This document shows positions 1 through 10,400 of a stretch of DNA of 64,000 nt, piece by piece. A model generated the notes under the pieces. It was not told the origin of the DNA, made no database searches, and saw only the letters and a list, made by a program, of their open reading frames with translations. A program made the translations under genes and the position numbers. Source of the stretch: Clarkia xantiana subsp. parviflora. Taxonomy: Eukaryota; Streptophyta; Magnoliopsida; Myrtales; Onagraceae. Where the stretch lies: contig JAPTYO010000012.1 of the NCBI GenBank assembly GCA_036873135.1, positions 11,106,090 to 11,170,089 of the forward strand, given 5' to 3'. Each line of letters begins with the position of its first letter. Position 1 is the stretch's first letter.

Positions 1-41
1 TATGGCGAGAATAATCTATCATCCTTGATATAATTTTTTGG

Positions 42-778
42 TCAATGAGAAAAACGAAATTTGGGGAAACCCGCGCCGATCTCGATTAAATGACTTAAAA
101 CCCATATTTGTAGTAAAGCTGGACTTGCTCTAATTACCCCTTTTCCTTTAGCCTTTATGAGATTTAGTGACGTGATTGTTTCAGCAAGCAACGCCACTAT
201 GTAACCTCTACCCTCGACCACTTGAAGGACGACGTGTGCTAATGCCACGTCTATATGGCTTTTGGAGCGGGGGAATAAGACAGTCCCGAAAAAAAAAGTA
301 AGAGATAGGCGTGAGTTGCTCCTCGAATCGTTCGTTCATCTTTCATTCTGAAATCGATCCATCTTATTAAATGCTCGATAGATATACCATGCTCTACATT
401 CACCATAAGCTCGTTAGCCACCCTCCTTTTTTTAGCTCGCAATAGTGCGGACATGATACATCTCTCCGGGGCTCCGAATTGTGGCAGTATAATCTTCCTA
501 TTCCACTCGACACCTTGTACTAGTTGTCCGTATTCTTCTAGCGTGGGGGTGAGCTCTACGCCATTGATGATGAACACCGCTTTTTCCGGGTCCCAAAAGT
601 CGGTTAAAGCTTCAAGCATATGCCACTCTATTTTGTAGTCGGGGAGCCGTTGAATTCCCCCAATGATCTTGGTGACGTAATCTTGTTCCGTGCTTAGCAT
701 GGCATTCCATATTCGATTGATATCTTCCTTGGGAGCCGGCAAAGTCATAAGGTGCGGGCATTTGCATACTGCCTCCAT
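42..778 (-). pseudogene. DUF7745-like ORF of the outer retrotransposon, frameshifted and truncated by the window edge
   Basis: The ORF starts at 778 and reads 175 codons to a stop at 251. The hallmark segment ALTDFWDPEKAVF...ELTPTLEEYGQLV matches the plant DUF7745 domain (variable residues, then FWDP, then LTPTLEEY). The next conserved block, ALAHVVLQVVEGRGYIVALLAETI, continues in another frame from 248 to 42. The frame changes near a nine-A run at 289-297, so a one-base slip there probably broke one ORF in two, unless it is a sequencing error. The function of the domain is not established; it is common in plant retrotransposon-associated proteins. It lies about 790 bases downstream of the LTR in the element's own direction, where Ogre elements have their extra ORF. 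Confidence 0.7.
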
Positions 779-1160
779 CCTTACTAAAATGGAGTGTAAA
801 ACACTTTAGAGTTGGTGAAATGAATGGCACATAAGTTTGCTTTTTAAAATGATGATGCGTGCTTTAAAGTAAAGTTTCCACTAATATCCATGTCACATTT
901 ACAATTACAACACTATAACATAAAGATTACATATGGACCCATATCCTATACAGCATAAAATCTAGGGGTCGAGAATGATAAAGCGAAACAAAAAAAATCA
1001 CGCATGCATGCATATCAGCCGGATTGAAGCTTCAGGTAGTGTGCGTTTTGCTTTGCTCTATGGTTGGTTCCACTGATAGGTTCTCGACAAGGTGGTTTCC
1101 TCACCCCATTATAGGGATCACATGACCTACACAAGCGAGTAGAGTTTTTCCGAGCCGTAC

Positions 1161-1316
1161 CGGCGGCCCAGCCGCTCCGGTCGTACCGGCGGCCCAGCCG
1201 CTCCGGTCGTACCGGCGGCCCAGCCGCTCCGGTCGTACCGGCGGCCCAGCCGCTCCGGTCGTACCGGCGGCCCAGCCGCTCCGGTCGTACCGGCGGCCCA
1301 GCCGCTCCGGTCGTAC
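1161..1316. repeat. 26-bp GC-rich tandem repeat, six exact copies, in the retroelement leader
   Basis: Six head-to-tail units of CGGCGGCCCAGCCGCTCCGG plus TCGTAC fill exactly 156 bases with no visible variation. The surrounding 779-1547 is otherwise AT-rich leader between the LTR and the DUF7745-like ORF. Perfect identity means recent expansion or ongoing homogenisation. Confidence 0.97.
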
Positions 1317-1547
1317 CGTACTAAACCTCCGGGGTTCCTAGTCGCCCTGCGTTTGGTCCTTATTCTAAAGTGATGTGTGTGCGAATTTATACAGTATAGA
1401 CTACAACAAAGAAAAATAGTCAGTTATAAAATATATTTACACCTGAAATCACCCAAAAGCAATCAAATTAGGACGACAAAGTTGAATAAAAAAAAACTTA
1501 AACATGGCAAACAAGCAAATATGTAAGAGCCCGAACCCTCAAGAATT

Positions 1548-1563
1548 CCCAGCAGAGTCGCCA
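1548..1563 (-). other. Primer binding site of the outer element, tRNA-Arg type
   Basis: The minus strand reads TGGCGACTCTGCTGGG, three bases inside the LTR end at 1567. From memory of plant tRNA-Arg(ACG), whose 3' end is ...CCAGCGGAGTCGCCA, this is complementary at 15 of 16 positions. A tRNA-Arg primer is reported for Ogre-type elements. Confidence 0.75.
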
Positions 1564-1566
1564 AAT

Positions 1567-2502
1567 TGTCAGACCTAAACCTACGGCAAATTACGTTGTT
1601 TGAAAACGTGTAATTTTTAAATGAGTCGCTACTAGTTAATTAAGGCTAACTAGAATCCTAAATTACCTAAGCGAATGACGAATTAAACACCTGGGTATAG
1701 AATCTGTCTACGATCAGCAATTCGAGTTCGGGGGTTCTATTACGAATTAAAACACATTGTAATAATATCGCCCTTACGGTACTCAATTTAATTTATTTGC
1801 CAATTGGGATCTTTTATTTTACGTCATGTTGGAAAGGAAACAAAAATCAAAACCGTACTCAAATTTTAATCTTAATCTAACAAATTAAATTAAACTGTCA
1901 GCACGGTGGATGCGTTGAATTAGATTAACTAATATAAAATGATGAATTAATGGATCAACATGTACAGCTTGGTGCAATTTCTCTTATTTAGTTAATTATT
2001 ATGTGAAAAATTCAACGAATAATCATAGAGATAAAGTTAATCAACAAAGACTAAATATCAAATTGCAATAATGAACATCATGGATTTGGTTTGTTCGAAT
2101 GAGACAAAGCTTTATTCAAATAAAAGAGTAGGGTTCCTTTAGTAGTATTAATTATCACCTCAGACCTATATGACAATACAGAGGGTACGGTATACCTTGA
2201 CTACCGAGCCAATGGAGTAAGACTAACGTTGATGTCTTTCTATTCTCCAGTGGTTTCCGTTCGTCCTTGTTGTCCTTCTTCTCTTGATGTTGATGTTGAC
2301 GCCTCTGTTGATGTCCCTTTACTCTGAAAACTGACCCCCTATATATACTAATCTAGACCTAGGGTTTCTAAGAAAATATCGGCACATTCCACCGAATACT
2401 AATAGATAGATACTACGAATTAAATAACTTTAGATATATATCTGAACAATAGATAATATCTTGAGCTAAATAATCTACACCTAATTAATATAAGATAAAC
2501 AC
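1567..2502 (-). repeat. LTR of the outer element, distal segment
   Basis: The segment starts TGTCAGACC on the plus strand, next to the primer site, and is cut at 2502 by the inner element. It resumes at 12124-12276. With one TSD copy removed, the LTR is about 1.09 kb. Confidence 0.75.
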
Positions 2503-3247
2503 TGTTAGGTTCCGAGTCTAGAGTCAACGGGCGATCGACTTAAGTCTCGTTCCTCACTGGAGATGTTGCGGATTCGATGCTCTCGGGTTGTGCTGTCCTA
2601 GCTTGTGTCCTTCCGTCCTTAGCTTCTCTTCTCTTCTCGCCCTGCAAGAGGGGCAATACCAGGCACAGATGGGGGGGGTGCCTGATGAACCCTCTCTGAT
2701 GCCTAAGTCAGTACGGTTGTAGAGAGATAAAGCTAGAGAGATGTCAGAGCAAAATTGTGCAACTTGCCAAGATGACCAAATGAATAGTGGAAGGGTTGTA
2801 TTTATAGGCAACGGTGTCATTAAGGTGGCTTAATGACATCGTTAACCTTTAAACACAATTAATTAACCTTTAAACACGTAATTAAGACCTTAGGGTACGG
2901 AAAGGGTTGGCGGGAATAAACCGAGTATGGGAGTCTAAAAGCGGTGTCGGGGCCCTTGGGGGGAAGGAAAATCCGACCCCCAAGGGTAGGGGTTGGGTGT
3001 GGCCACCCGACCCCTCCTAGGGGAGATCGGGTTGGCTGACCCGATCTCCCCTAGGGGAGGTCGGGTGTGGCCACCCGACCTTACCTAAGTGAGTCTAACC
3101 TCACCGGACGAGTATTTTGGCCTCGTCCGGACCGTTGGTGTTTTCGCGGGGTGTTCGGGTTGAAGTTTCGATTTACAATCATTAACGGGGTGATTAAAAT
3201 GAAACGATTCGGAAGTCAACGGGTTCAAATTGGGCGTATATCCATCA
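2503..3247 (-). repeat. 3' LTR of the inner Tat element
   Basis: In element direction it begins TGATGGATAT and ends AACCTAACA (plus strand TGTTAGG...CATCA). It aligns along its whole length with 11389-12118. It keeps a GTGGCCACCCGACC segment that the 5' LTR lacks. Confidence 0.93.
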
Positions 3248-3262
3248 CATGCCCCCGAGTCA
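3248..3262 (-). other. Polypurine tract candidate of the inner element
   Basis: The minus strand reads GACTCGGGGGCATGTG directly before the 3' LTR start TGATGG. The G-run just upstream of the LTR is the expected plus-strand primer position. Confidence 0.6.
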
Positions 3263-3797
3263 ACCAATGGCCTGACCCTTGATTGACTCTATTTTAGGAT
3301 CGTATGATACGCGCAATTTGAAGCCGGGATTTTACCTTTTTGTCTGAATGCTTACTTACCCATGGATGTGTGCCTCTGACTCTGCCCCCTCCCTTATAAG
3401 ATAGAGGAATTATAAACGTCAGAATAGCACGGACACGTGTCCAAGCACGCGTCCGTCCGAGGTGGAAATAATAAATCTATCCTTGCTACGGGCGCATACT
3501 CGAAAAATACATGCTCGCAAAGGGATGTAATACGAATACAGCTAAGCGATTCAAACTTCAATTCCACGTCGGGATTTGTCTAAGTGGAGAAAAATTTAAT
3601 TTTGGTCAAAAAAATTTCTAAGTATGGGATGCTTAAAAATATACCCATAGAATACTAACTGTGGTAGGTGTGAGTTGAACCACGGTTAATGGGAACTAGG
3701 GGTATCAGTTTTTAAATCTGACCCTTGAATTTTTCCTTTCTAAAGATCAACGGTGTCGATTTGCCGATTTTAGAAAAAAAACCCTATTCTCTTGTAC

Positions 3798-3806
3798 TAT
3801 AAAAGG
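3798..3806 (+). promoter_or_regulatory. TATA box of the antisense transcription unit inside the inner element
   Basis: TATAAAAGG lies on the strand opposite to pol. It is followed by a pyrimidine-rich leader (CTCATTCTCATTGTCC...) and, 1 kb on, by the antisense ORF. Spacing and context fit a pol II core promoter. Confidence 0.55.
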
Positions 3807-4070
3807 GGTAAGTGATTACCTCATTCTCATTGTCCTTTTTCCTTTCCCTTTTCTTTTAGTCGGTTATGATCCTTGGTTGGATTCGTTTCTTGGGACGCGT
3901 GTCGTATTGAGGTACGTGCCTTTTGCTTTGTGTAAGTGTTGTTTTTGGGAGATATAATTCCGTCTCTCCTTCGGTTGTTTCTTTACTTGTCTCGTTTTTG
4001 ATTTGTGGGTCTTCATGGTGATATAGTCATATTTGGTTCATCCTCTTTTGATCTTCTTGCCCCCGTGTTT

Positions 4071-4290
4071 CTGCTTGCTGGCGTGTGGGGTCTTCTATAC
4101 TGAGATTATGATTGTCTCCATTTGTCCTCTGCCTCTGCTTGTTGGCCAGTGGGGTCTCTCTATGCTGGGGGTTATAACTATCTCCCCTTGCCCCCTGCCT
4201 CTGCTTATTGGCCAGTGGGGTCTCTTTATACTGGGGGTTATAACTATCCCCCCTTGCCCCCGGCCCCCGCTTGTTGGCCTGTGGGGTCTT
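4071..4290. repeat. 64-66 bp imperfect tandem repeat, about 3.3 copies
   Basis: Units begin CTGCTTGYTGGCC at 4071, 4135, 4201 and 4267 and share GTGGGGTCT and GGGGGTTATAACTAT. Both strands stay open through it only because the period is near a multiple of three, so I do not call the overlapping reading frames genes. It lies in the leader of the antisense unit. Confidence 0.8.
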
Positions 4291-4734
4291 CCATGTCATT
4301 TCTCTATTCTCACCTTTTGGCTTTGTATTCGTCGTTTTAGGAAAATGAGTTTTATCTTATGCCCATTGTCCGTTTTCTGTTTTCCTTGGGCTAAGCTTGC
4401 GTTTTTTCGATCAGCAGAGCTCCCCGGTGACTGATGAGGAGTAAGAGGCCAGTACGGGTGGGGGTAGTTAACTCCGGGACCGGACCTTCGATTGCAAAAA
4501 GATCGGTTTTTTATGGTGCGGGGAGGTGTCCTCTTATTGGAGGTAAGGGCGGTGGTGAAGTTAGAGTACCATGTTCTTTCTATATTGATGCCCCCCAATC
4601 GAGGGTCCGGGAGCCCTCTTTTCCTTCTTCCTTGTTTGGTAAGTCCTCGAATGTCTGAGTTCCTTTTGTGTGTGTTGGTGTTTACTCCGTATCTTGCTGT
4701 AGGTAGACTTCGTCTTCCGCGTCTGAGTTGAAAG

Positions 4735-5499
4735 GAACTGTCTCGTCCTCCTGTTGATGGGATTGTTGGGTCTGAGTGGGCGCCTTACTATGGGCGTGGG
4801 GCTCGTTTTGACAACCAATCTTCTTTACAAACTCCTGAGGTTGGGGTTCGTGTTCTGCAGTCTGCTGTTCCTCCTGCCGATCGTGTGCCCCCTTCTAAAG
4901 GGTCGGATGCAGCTTATGAATTGGCTCATGATGTGTTGGCTCGCTATGCTTCTGTAACTTTTCTTAGCTGTGCTTACCCTTTAGGACATTTCATTTTTGT
5001 TTATATGTCTCATCCTTTGTTTTTGTCGCAGGGTATTGCCGACCTTGTTAATTTATCCACCCTTGTTATTGATCTTGCTGAGGAGAGAAAGGTGCACGAG
5101 GACACTTGTGTCTCCCTTAACTCCAAGCTTATTAGTTGTTTGGAGCGTAGTCGTATCACAGATTTGCAGTGCCGAGATTTGGAGGGTCGTATTTCCCTTC
5201 TCAAGGAAGAGGTTGAGGCCTTGAGACAAAGGTCTTATCGCGATGAAGTACTTCGGGCTGCTGAGTTGGTGTCCATTGAGGAGATGTTTCGTGTGGAGGC
5301 GAGAGGGTGTGCTGTCGCTGAGTATAAGACTTCTTCTTCTTATCAGGCTGCTATTGATGTTCGCTGCTCTGTGGCTAAGCATATTTCTTTAAAGGCGATT
5401 CTCGAGCGTATGTACATGATTGCTCCTGACTTTCCTTTTTCTCAGCTTGGTGATTTGTCTGACTTCGCTGTTAGGCATATTTCTAAGATGAGGAAGTAG
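4735..5499 (+). CDS. Antisense additional ORF of the Tat element, coiled-coil protein, probably spliced
   Basis: The frame is open on the strand opposite pol from about 4735 to the stop at 5499; an upstream exon is likely, so the true start is uncertain. Inside it, 4954-5031 looks like a 78-bp phase-0 intron (GTAACT...TTTTTGTCGCAG). Removing it deletes a hydrophobic stretch and joins HDVLARYAS to GIADLVNLST. The following 100 residues (DLAEERKVHED... to LKEEVEALRQRS) have heptad-like Leu/Ile spacing typical of a coiled coil. The C-terminal part is alpha-helical in character and ends HISKMRK. Antisense ORFs between pol and the 3' LTR are known in Tat-lineage elements such as Grande and Retand; their function is unknown. 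Another possible donor is GTAAGT at 4639. Confidence 0.6.
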   Translation, partial: ELSRPPVDGIVGSEWAPYYGRGARFDNQSSLQTPEVGVRVLQSAVPPADRVPPSKGSDAAYELAHDVLARYASVTFLSCAYPLGHFIFVYMSHPLFLSQGIADLVNLSTLVIDLAEERKVHEDTCVSLNSKLISCLERSRITDLQCRDLEGRISLLKEEVEALRQRSYRDEVLRAAELVSIEEMFRVEARGCAVAEYKTSSSYQAAIDVRCSVAKHISLKAILERMYMIAPDFPFSQLGDLSDFAVRHISKMRK

Positions 5500-5909
5500 T
5501 ACAGCTATCTCTTGTGGTGTTCTCGCGCGCTTGTGGATTGAGGTTCTTCTTAGAGTTTGAAACTCCACCTTTCCTAGTTTTGCCATCTTTGTTTGATACA
5601 CTTGTCTTTACTCATGGTATATATGGCAGGGTGATTATCTCTCTTCTCATGATATCTCCATGTGCCTTAGAGTGTAGTTCTTTGGTTGTGGACCATTCCC
5701 TTGGTGTGTCTCCTTTGTTTATCCTTCTATTGAGTTTTCTTTCACTTATCCTTCTTTTGTGTTTTCCTTCATGCCATACCTGCTATTTCATCAGGAAAAA
5801 ACATTATGTGTTCTTCATAGCACTTTACTTTTAAATTACTTTCTCATGGGATCCTTCTTAGTATGGTGTAATGATCTTCTGATACCCTTTGAATGGTATG
5901 CATGATGTT
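5500..5909. other. Antisense-gene 3' region, no gene seen
   Basis: T-rich sequence on the plus strand after the antisense stop, running into the repeat array. No supported ORF. Confidence 0.5.
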
Positions 5910-6590
5910 GCTAGACCAAAGATACGCTCTTGGTGGGCGTTGAATACTATTCACGAGATACGCTCCCGGAGGGCACCAGTAGTTAGACCAAAGATACGCT
6001 CTAGGTGGGCGTTGAAACTGTTCACGAGATACGTTCCCGGAGGGCACCAGTAGTAAGACCAAAGATACGCTCTAGGTGGGCGGTTAATACTGTTCACGAG
6101 ATACGCTCCCGGAGGGCACCAGTAGTTAGACCAAAGATACGCTCTAGGTGGGCGGTTAATACTGTTCACGAGATACGCTCCCGGAGGGCACCAGTAGTTA
6201 GACCAAAGATACGGTCTAGGTGGGCGGTTAATACTGTTCGCGAGATACGCTCCCGGAGGGCACCAGTAGTTAGACCAAAGATACGCTCTAGGTGGGCGGT
6301 TAATACTGTTCACGAGATACGCTCCCGGAGGGCACCAGTAGTTAGACCAAAGATACGCTCTAGGTGGGCGTTGAAACTGTTCACGAGATACGCTCCCGGA
6401 GGGCACCAGTAGTTAGACCAAAGATACGCTCTAGGTGGGCGGTTAATACTGTTCGCGAGATACGCTCCCGTAGGGCACCAGTAGTTAGACCAAAGATACG
6501 CTCTAGGTGGGCGTTGAAACTGTTCACGAGATACGCTCCCGGAGGGCACCAGTAGTTAGACCAAAGATACGCTCTAGGTGGGCGTCGAAC
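5910..6590. repeat. 72-bp tandem array, about 9.5 copies, in the post-pol region of the Tat element
   Basis: Units start at GTTAGACCAAAG at about 5910, 5982, 6053, 6125, 6197, 6269, 6341, 6412, 6484 and 6555 (period 71-72). Each unit holds two versions of the core AGATACGCTC: one followed by TAGGTGGGCG and one by CCGGAGGGCAC. Both strands are open across much of it as an artefact of the period. Satellite-like arrays at this position are characteristic of Tat elements. Confidence 0.95.
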
Positions 6591-7110
6591 TGGTAGTTTG
6601 AAATCTACCTCAAGATACGCTCTTTGGGGCGTCGAATCTGGTAGTGTTTTTTCTACCTCAAGATACGCTCTTGGGGGCGTCGAATCTGGTAGGTTGCAAA
6701 TCTACCTCAAGATACGCTCCTGGGGGCGTCGAGGGTCGTAGTTTTAGAAACTACTCTCAAGATACGCTCTTGGGGGCGTCGAAATTCGTAGTTTTTGGAA
6801 ACCACTATCAAGATACGCTCTTGGTGCGTCGAAGGTCGTAGTATAGAAACTACTCTCAAGATACGCTCTTGGGGGCGTCGAAGGTCGTAGTATGAAAACT
6901 ACTCTCAAGATACGCTCTTGGGGGCGTCGAAGGTCGTAGTATGAAAACTACTCTCAAGATACGCTCTTGGGGGCGTCGAAGGTCGTAGTATAAAAACTAC
7001 TCTCAAGATACGCTCTTGGGGGCGTCGGATCTGTTCGCGGGATAGGCTCCCGGAGGGCACAGGTTTCGTAGTTTTTGGAACTACTCTCAAGATACGCTCT
7101 TGGTGGCGTT
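6591..7110. repeat. 48-49 bp tandem array, about ten copies, sharing its core with the 72-bp array
   Basis: Units begin CAAGATACGCTC at 6611, 6659, 6707, 6755 and so on to about 7083, followed by TTGGGGGCGTCGAAGGT. Each ends in a short dyad, GGTAG...CTACC in the first copies and GTAGT...ACTAC in later ones, that could fold as a small hairpin. The core AGATACGCTC is the same as in the neighbouring 72-bp units, so the two arrays evolved from one ancestral motif. Confidence 0.9.
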
Positions 7111-7409
7111 GAAGGTGTTGTTGACTTGACGTCATATCTGTGTAAGGATAACTCAATGATTATATCATCTCCTTCTTTAAAAAATACTTTTGAGTGACTT
7201 CTACTTCATTAGGAGCATTCAAGGCTTTATGTACACCTGGGATGCCTTGGGTGGATCAAGGCACCCTTTGGAGGAAATCAAAGATAGTTGTAGAGTTGGA
7301 GTAACTTCGTGAGTTCTCCCACTCCAAAGTTGTTTTTGAAAATATAAACAATTATATGTAATGACTTGAAGTAACTTCAAGGATATGGTCTTTTGCTTGT
7401 GCTGTCTTC
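7111..7409 (-). other. Spacer between the repeat arrays and the pol stop codon
   Basis: Unique sequence with no ORF of interest. In element direction it is the 3' untranslated segment directly after pol. Confidence 0.5.
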
Positions 7410-10400
7410 TTAGACGTAGTACTTCTTTAGGTGTTCCCCACTGAAGGTGTTTGTGGAGATATACCCATCCCCATCCTCTAGGCGGTAAGCATTTGCGTAT
7501 GGAACTGATGCTATCTTATACGGCCCTTCCCATTTTGGAGATAATTTTCTGACTTGGTCTAAATGTGAGAACTCGTTCTTTCTGAGCACTAGTTCTCCTA
7601 TGTGGAATTGCCTCTCTTTAACTTGGCGGTTGTAATATCTTGCGGATACAAGGCGCATTCGTGCCTGTGCTTCTTCTGAATTCCATCTTTTATCCTCCAT
7701 CATGTCTAAGTCTAAGAGCCTTGCTTTGTTGTTCTCATGCTCTTCAAAGTACGTGGTTCTTAGCGATGATACCGCAATTTCTGCTGGTGCCACCGCCTCG
7801 GTCCCGTATACCAGGCCAAATGGTGTTTCTCCTGTGGCTATCTTTGGTGTTGTCCGCACTGCCCATAGAACATTTTCCAGCTCATCTACCCAACTTCCCT
7901 TGGTAGCATGAAGTCGTTTCTTTAGGCCGTCTAGTACTATTTTATTTGCCGACTCTACTTGCCCATTTGTCTGAGGGTGCTTTACTGATGCGAAGCGGTG
8001 CTCTATATTCAGCCTTTCGCAATACCATTGCAGTTTCTTGCTCTTGAATTGTGGGCCATTATCACTTATTATTGCCTTTGGGACTCCGTACCTCGAGACA
8101 ATGTGAGATTTAATGAAGTTAACGACTTGCTCGTCTGTTGTCTTTCCCATTACCTTTGCTTCTATCCATTTGGAGAAGTAGTCTATTGCTACTATTATGC
8201 ACGTTTTCTGCCATTTTGTTCTTGGTAGGGGGCCTATCAGATCGATCCCCCACTGTGCGAATGGCCAAGCTCCCGAGATGGAACTTAGCTTTGCTGCTGG
8301 GGCTGTTATATTTCTGGAGTACCTTTGGCAGTGATCACATTTTTGCACCAAGTCTGCTGCTTCTTTGCTCATTGATGGCCAATAGTATCCTAGGTTGTAG
8401 ACCTTCCGGATTATTGATCGTGCTCCTTCATGGCACCCCGCATCTCCTTCATGGAGTTCTGCAAGTACTCTCTCTGTTTCTGGGTATGTTATGCATTTAA
8501 GGAACGGTGTGGAGTACCCTTTCTTGTAGAGTTCATTATCCATCACTGCATAATTTCTAGCCATCCTTTCGATCTTGACTGCCTCTACTTTATCCTTTGG
8601 GAGTTTTCCTTCCATGATGTATTGACGCATTGGGGTCATCCAGGCTTCTGCTTCATCTATTACTAGAACCTGCATATGTTCTATCACTGATTGCATTCTT
8701 TGCTCTACAAAGTGAACCTCTTTGCCTGCTTCTACCCCTAGGGCTAGTTTGCTTAAGGTATCCGCCTCTTGGTTTTGTTCTCTTGGGACTGACTCAATGT
8801 CGAAGCTTTGGAAGCTCTTTATTAGGTCCCTGGCTTGTTGTAAGTACTTCTGCATGTTTTCAGACTTTGCAGTGTAGATTCCTTTCAGTTGATTGACAAC
8901 TAGTTGAGAATCGCACTTAGCTCTTAGGTGCTTTGCCCCTACTCCTTTGGCTATTCTCAAGCCTGTTATCAGCGCTTCGTATTCAGCCTCATTGTCTGTT
9001 GCCTTAAAGGTAAGTGCCATGGCATAGCGCAGAGGTGTATCGCTATTTGGTGGGTATAGTAGGAGGCTTGCGCCTGAACCTCCCCCGTTGGATGACCCAT
9101 CAGTATGCATCTTCCATAACTCTTCTGGTTGTTTCTCCTGACTACTGCTCGCCTCCCTTGTATTTTTGATTTCTCCCAAGTCTTCATCTGGATTAATTTC
9201 GGTGAATTCAGCAATAAAATCTGCTAGAGCCTGCCCTTTTATAGCTGTTCTGGGGGCAAAGTGAATACGGAACTCACTTAACTCAGTTGCCCACTTGGTC
9301 AGTCTCCCCGATGTGTCTGGTCTTTGGAGGAGGTGTTTCAATGGTTGGTCTGTGAGGACTGTTACTTCATGCCCATGAAAATACGGTCTCAATTTTCTTG
9401 CTAATATAATCAGTGCATAGAGGTACTTTTCTATTGGCAAGTAGTTGATCTCATACTTTGCCAATGTCTTGCTTACGAAGTATACCGGCAATTGTGCAGC
9501 GTTTTCTTCTTTTATTAGCACTGAGCTTACTGCCACGTTGCTCACGGAGATGTAGAGGTAGAGGGGCTCCCCTGGTGTAGGCTTTGCTAGGGGTGGTAGT
9601 GTCTTTAGATGTTGTTTGAGCTGTTGAAAGGCTTCTTCACATCTTGGTGTCCATTCGAATTTCTTGTTTGCCCTTAGTACCTCAAAGAAGGGTAATGCCT
9701 TGTCTCCTATTTTGGATAGGAATCTGTTAAGAGCTGCCAACCTCCCGTTCAGTCGTTGAACCTCTTTGTGCTTCGTAGGTGACTGCATTTCTTCAATTGC
9801 CTGTAGTTTTTCGGGGTTTACCTCTATGCCCCGCTGACTTACCATGAAGCCTAAAAACTTCCCTGATTGTACCCCGAATGCACATTTTTTCGGGTTTAGG
9901 CGGACTTGGTATTGCCTCATTCTCTCAAACGTTGAGCGAAGGTTCTCCACATGGTCTTTCTTCTCTTTGGATTTGACAATCATGTCGTCCACGTATGCCT
10001 CCATTGTCTTTCCTATCATGTCCCCGAAGATTTTGTTGACCATTCTTTGGTATGTCGCTCCAGCATTTATGAGTCCGAAAGGCATCACAGTGTAATGGTA
10101 TATCTCGCTATCAGCGTAGAATGCTGTGTGAGGGGCGTCCTCATGGGCCATTTTTATTTGGTTATATCCTGAGTATGCATCCATGGAGCTCATTAGTTGG
10201 TGACCTGATGTTGCATCCACTAACTGATCTATTCTTGGTAGTGGATATGAGTCCTTAGGGCATGCTTTGTTTAGGTCGCGATAATCGATGCACATTCTCC
10301 AACTTCCCCCCGCCTTCTTTACCAGTACTGGGTTTGCCACCCATGTTTGGAATCTAATCTCCTTGATGAAATTTGTCTTCAATAGCTTTTCCACTTCTTC

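Noticed and set aside
1161..1316. Regular short direct repeats that might suggest a CRISPR array
   Set aside because: There are no spacers between the units and the DNA is plant nuclear sequence.
4033..4434. 133-codon plus-strand ORF upstream of the antisense gene
   Set aside because: Mostly the 66-bp tandem repeat; repeated hydrophobic peptide, no domain, and the minus strand is open too.
5951..6555. ORFs on both strands (up to 151 codons) with a repeated peptide
   Set aside because: The 72-bp period is divisible by three, so any stop-free unit stays open. Simultaneous openness on both strands marks a repeat artefact.
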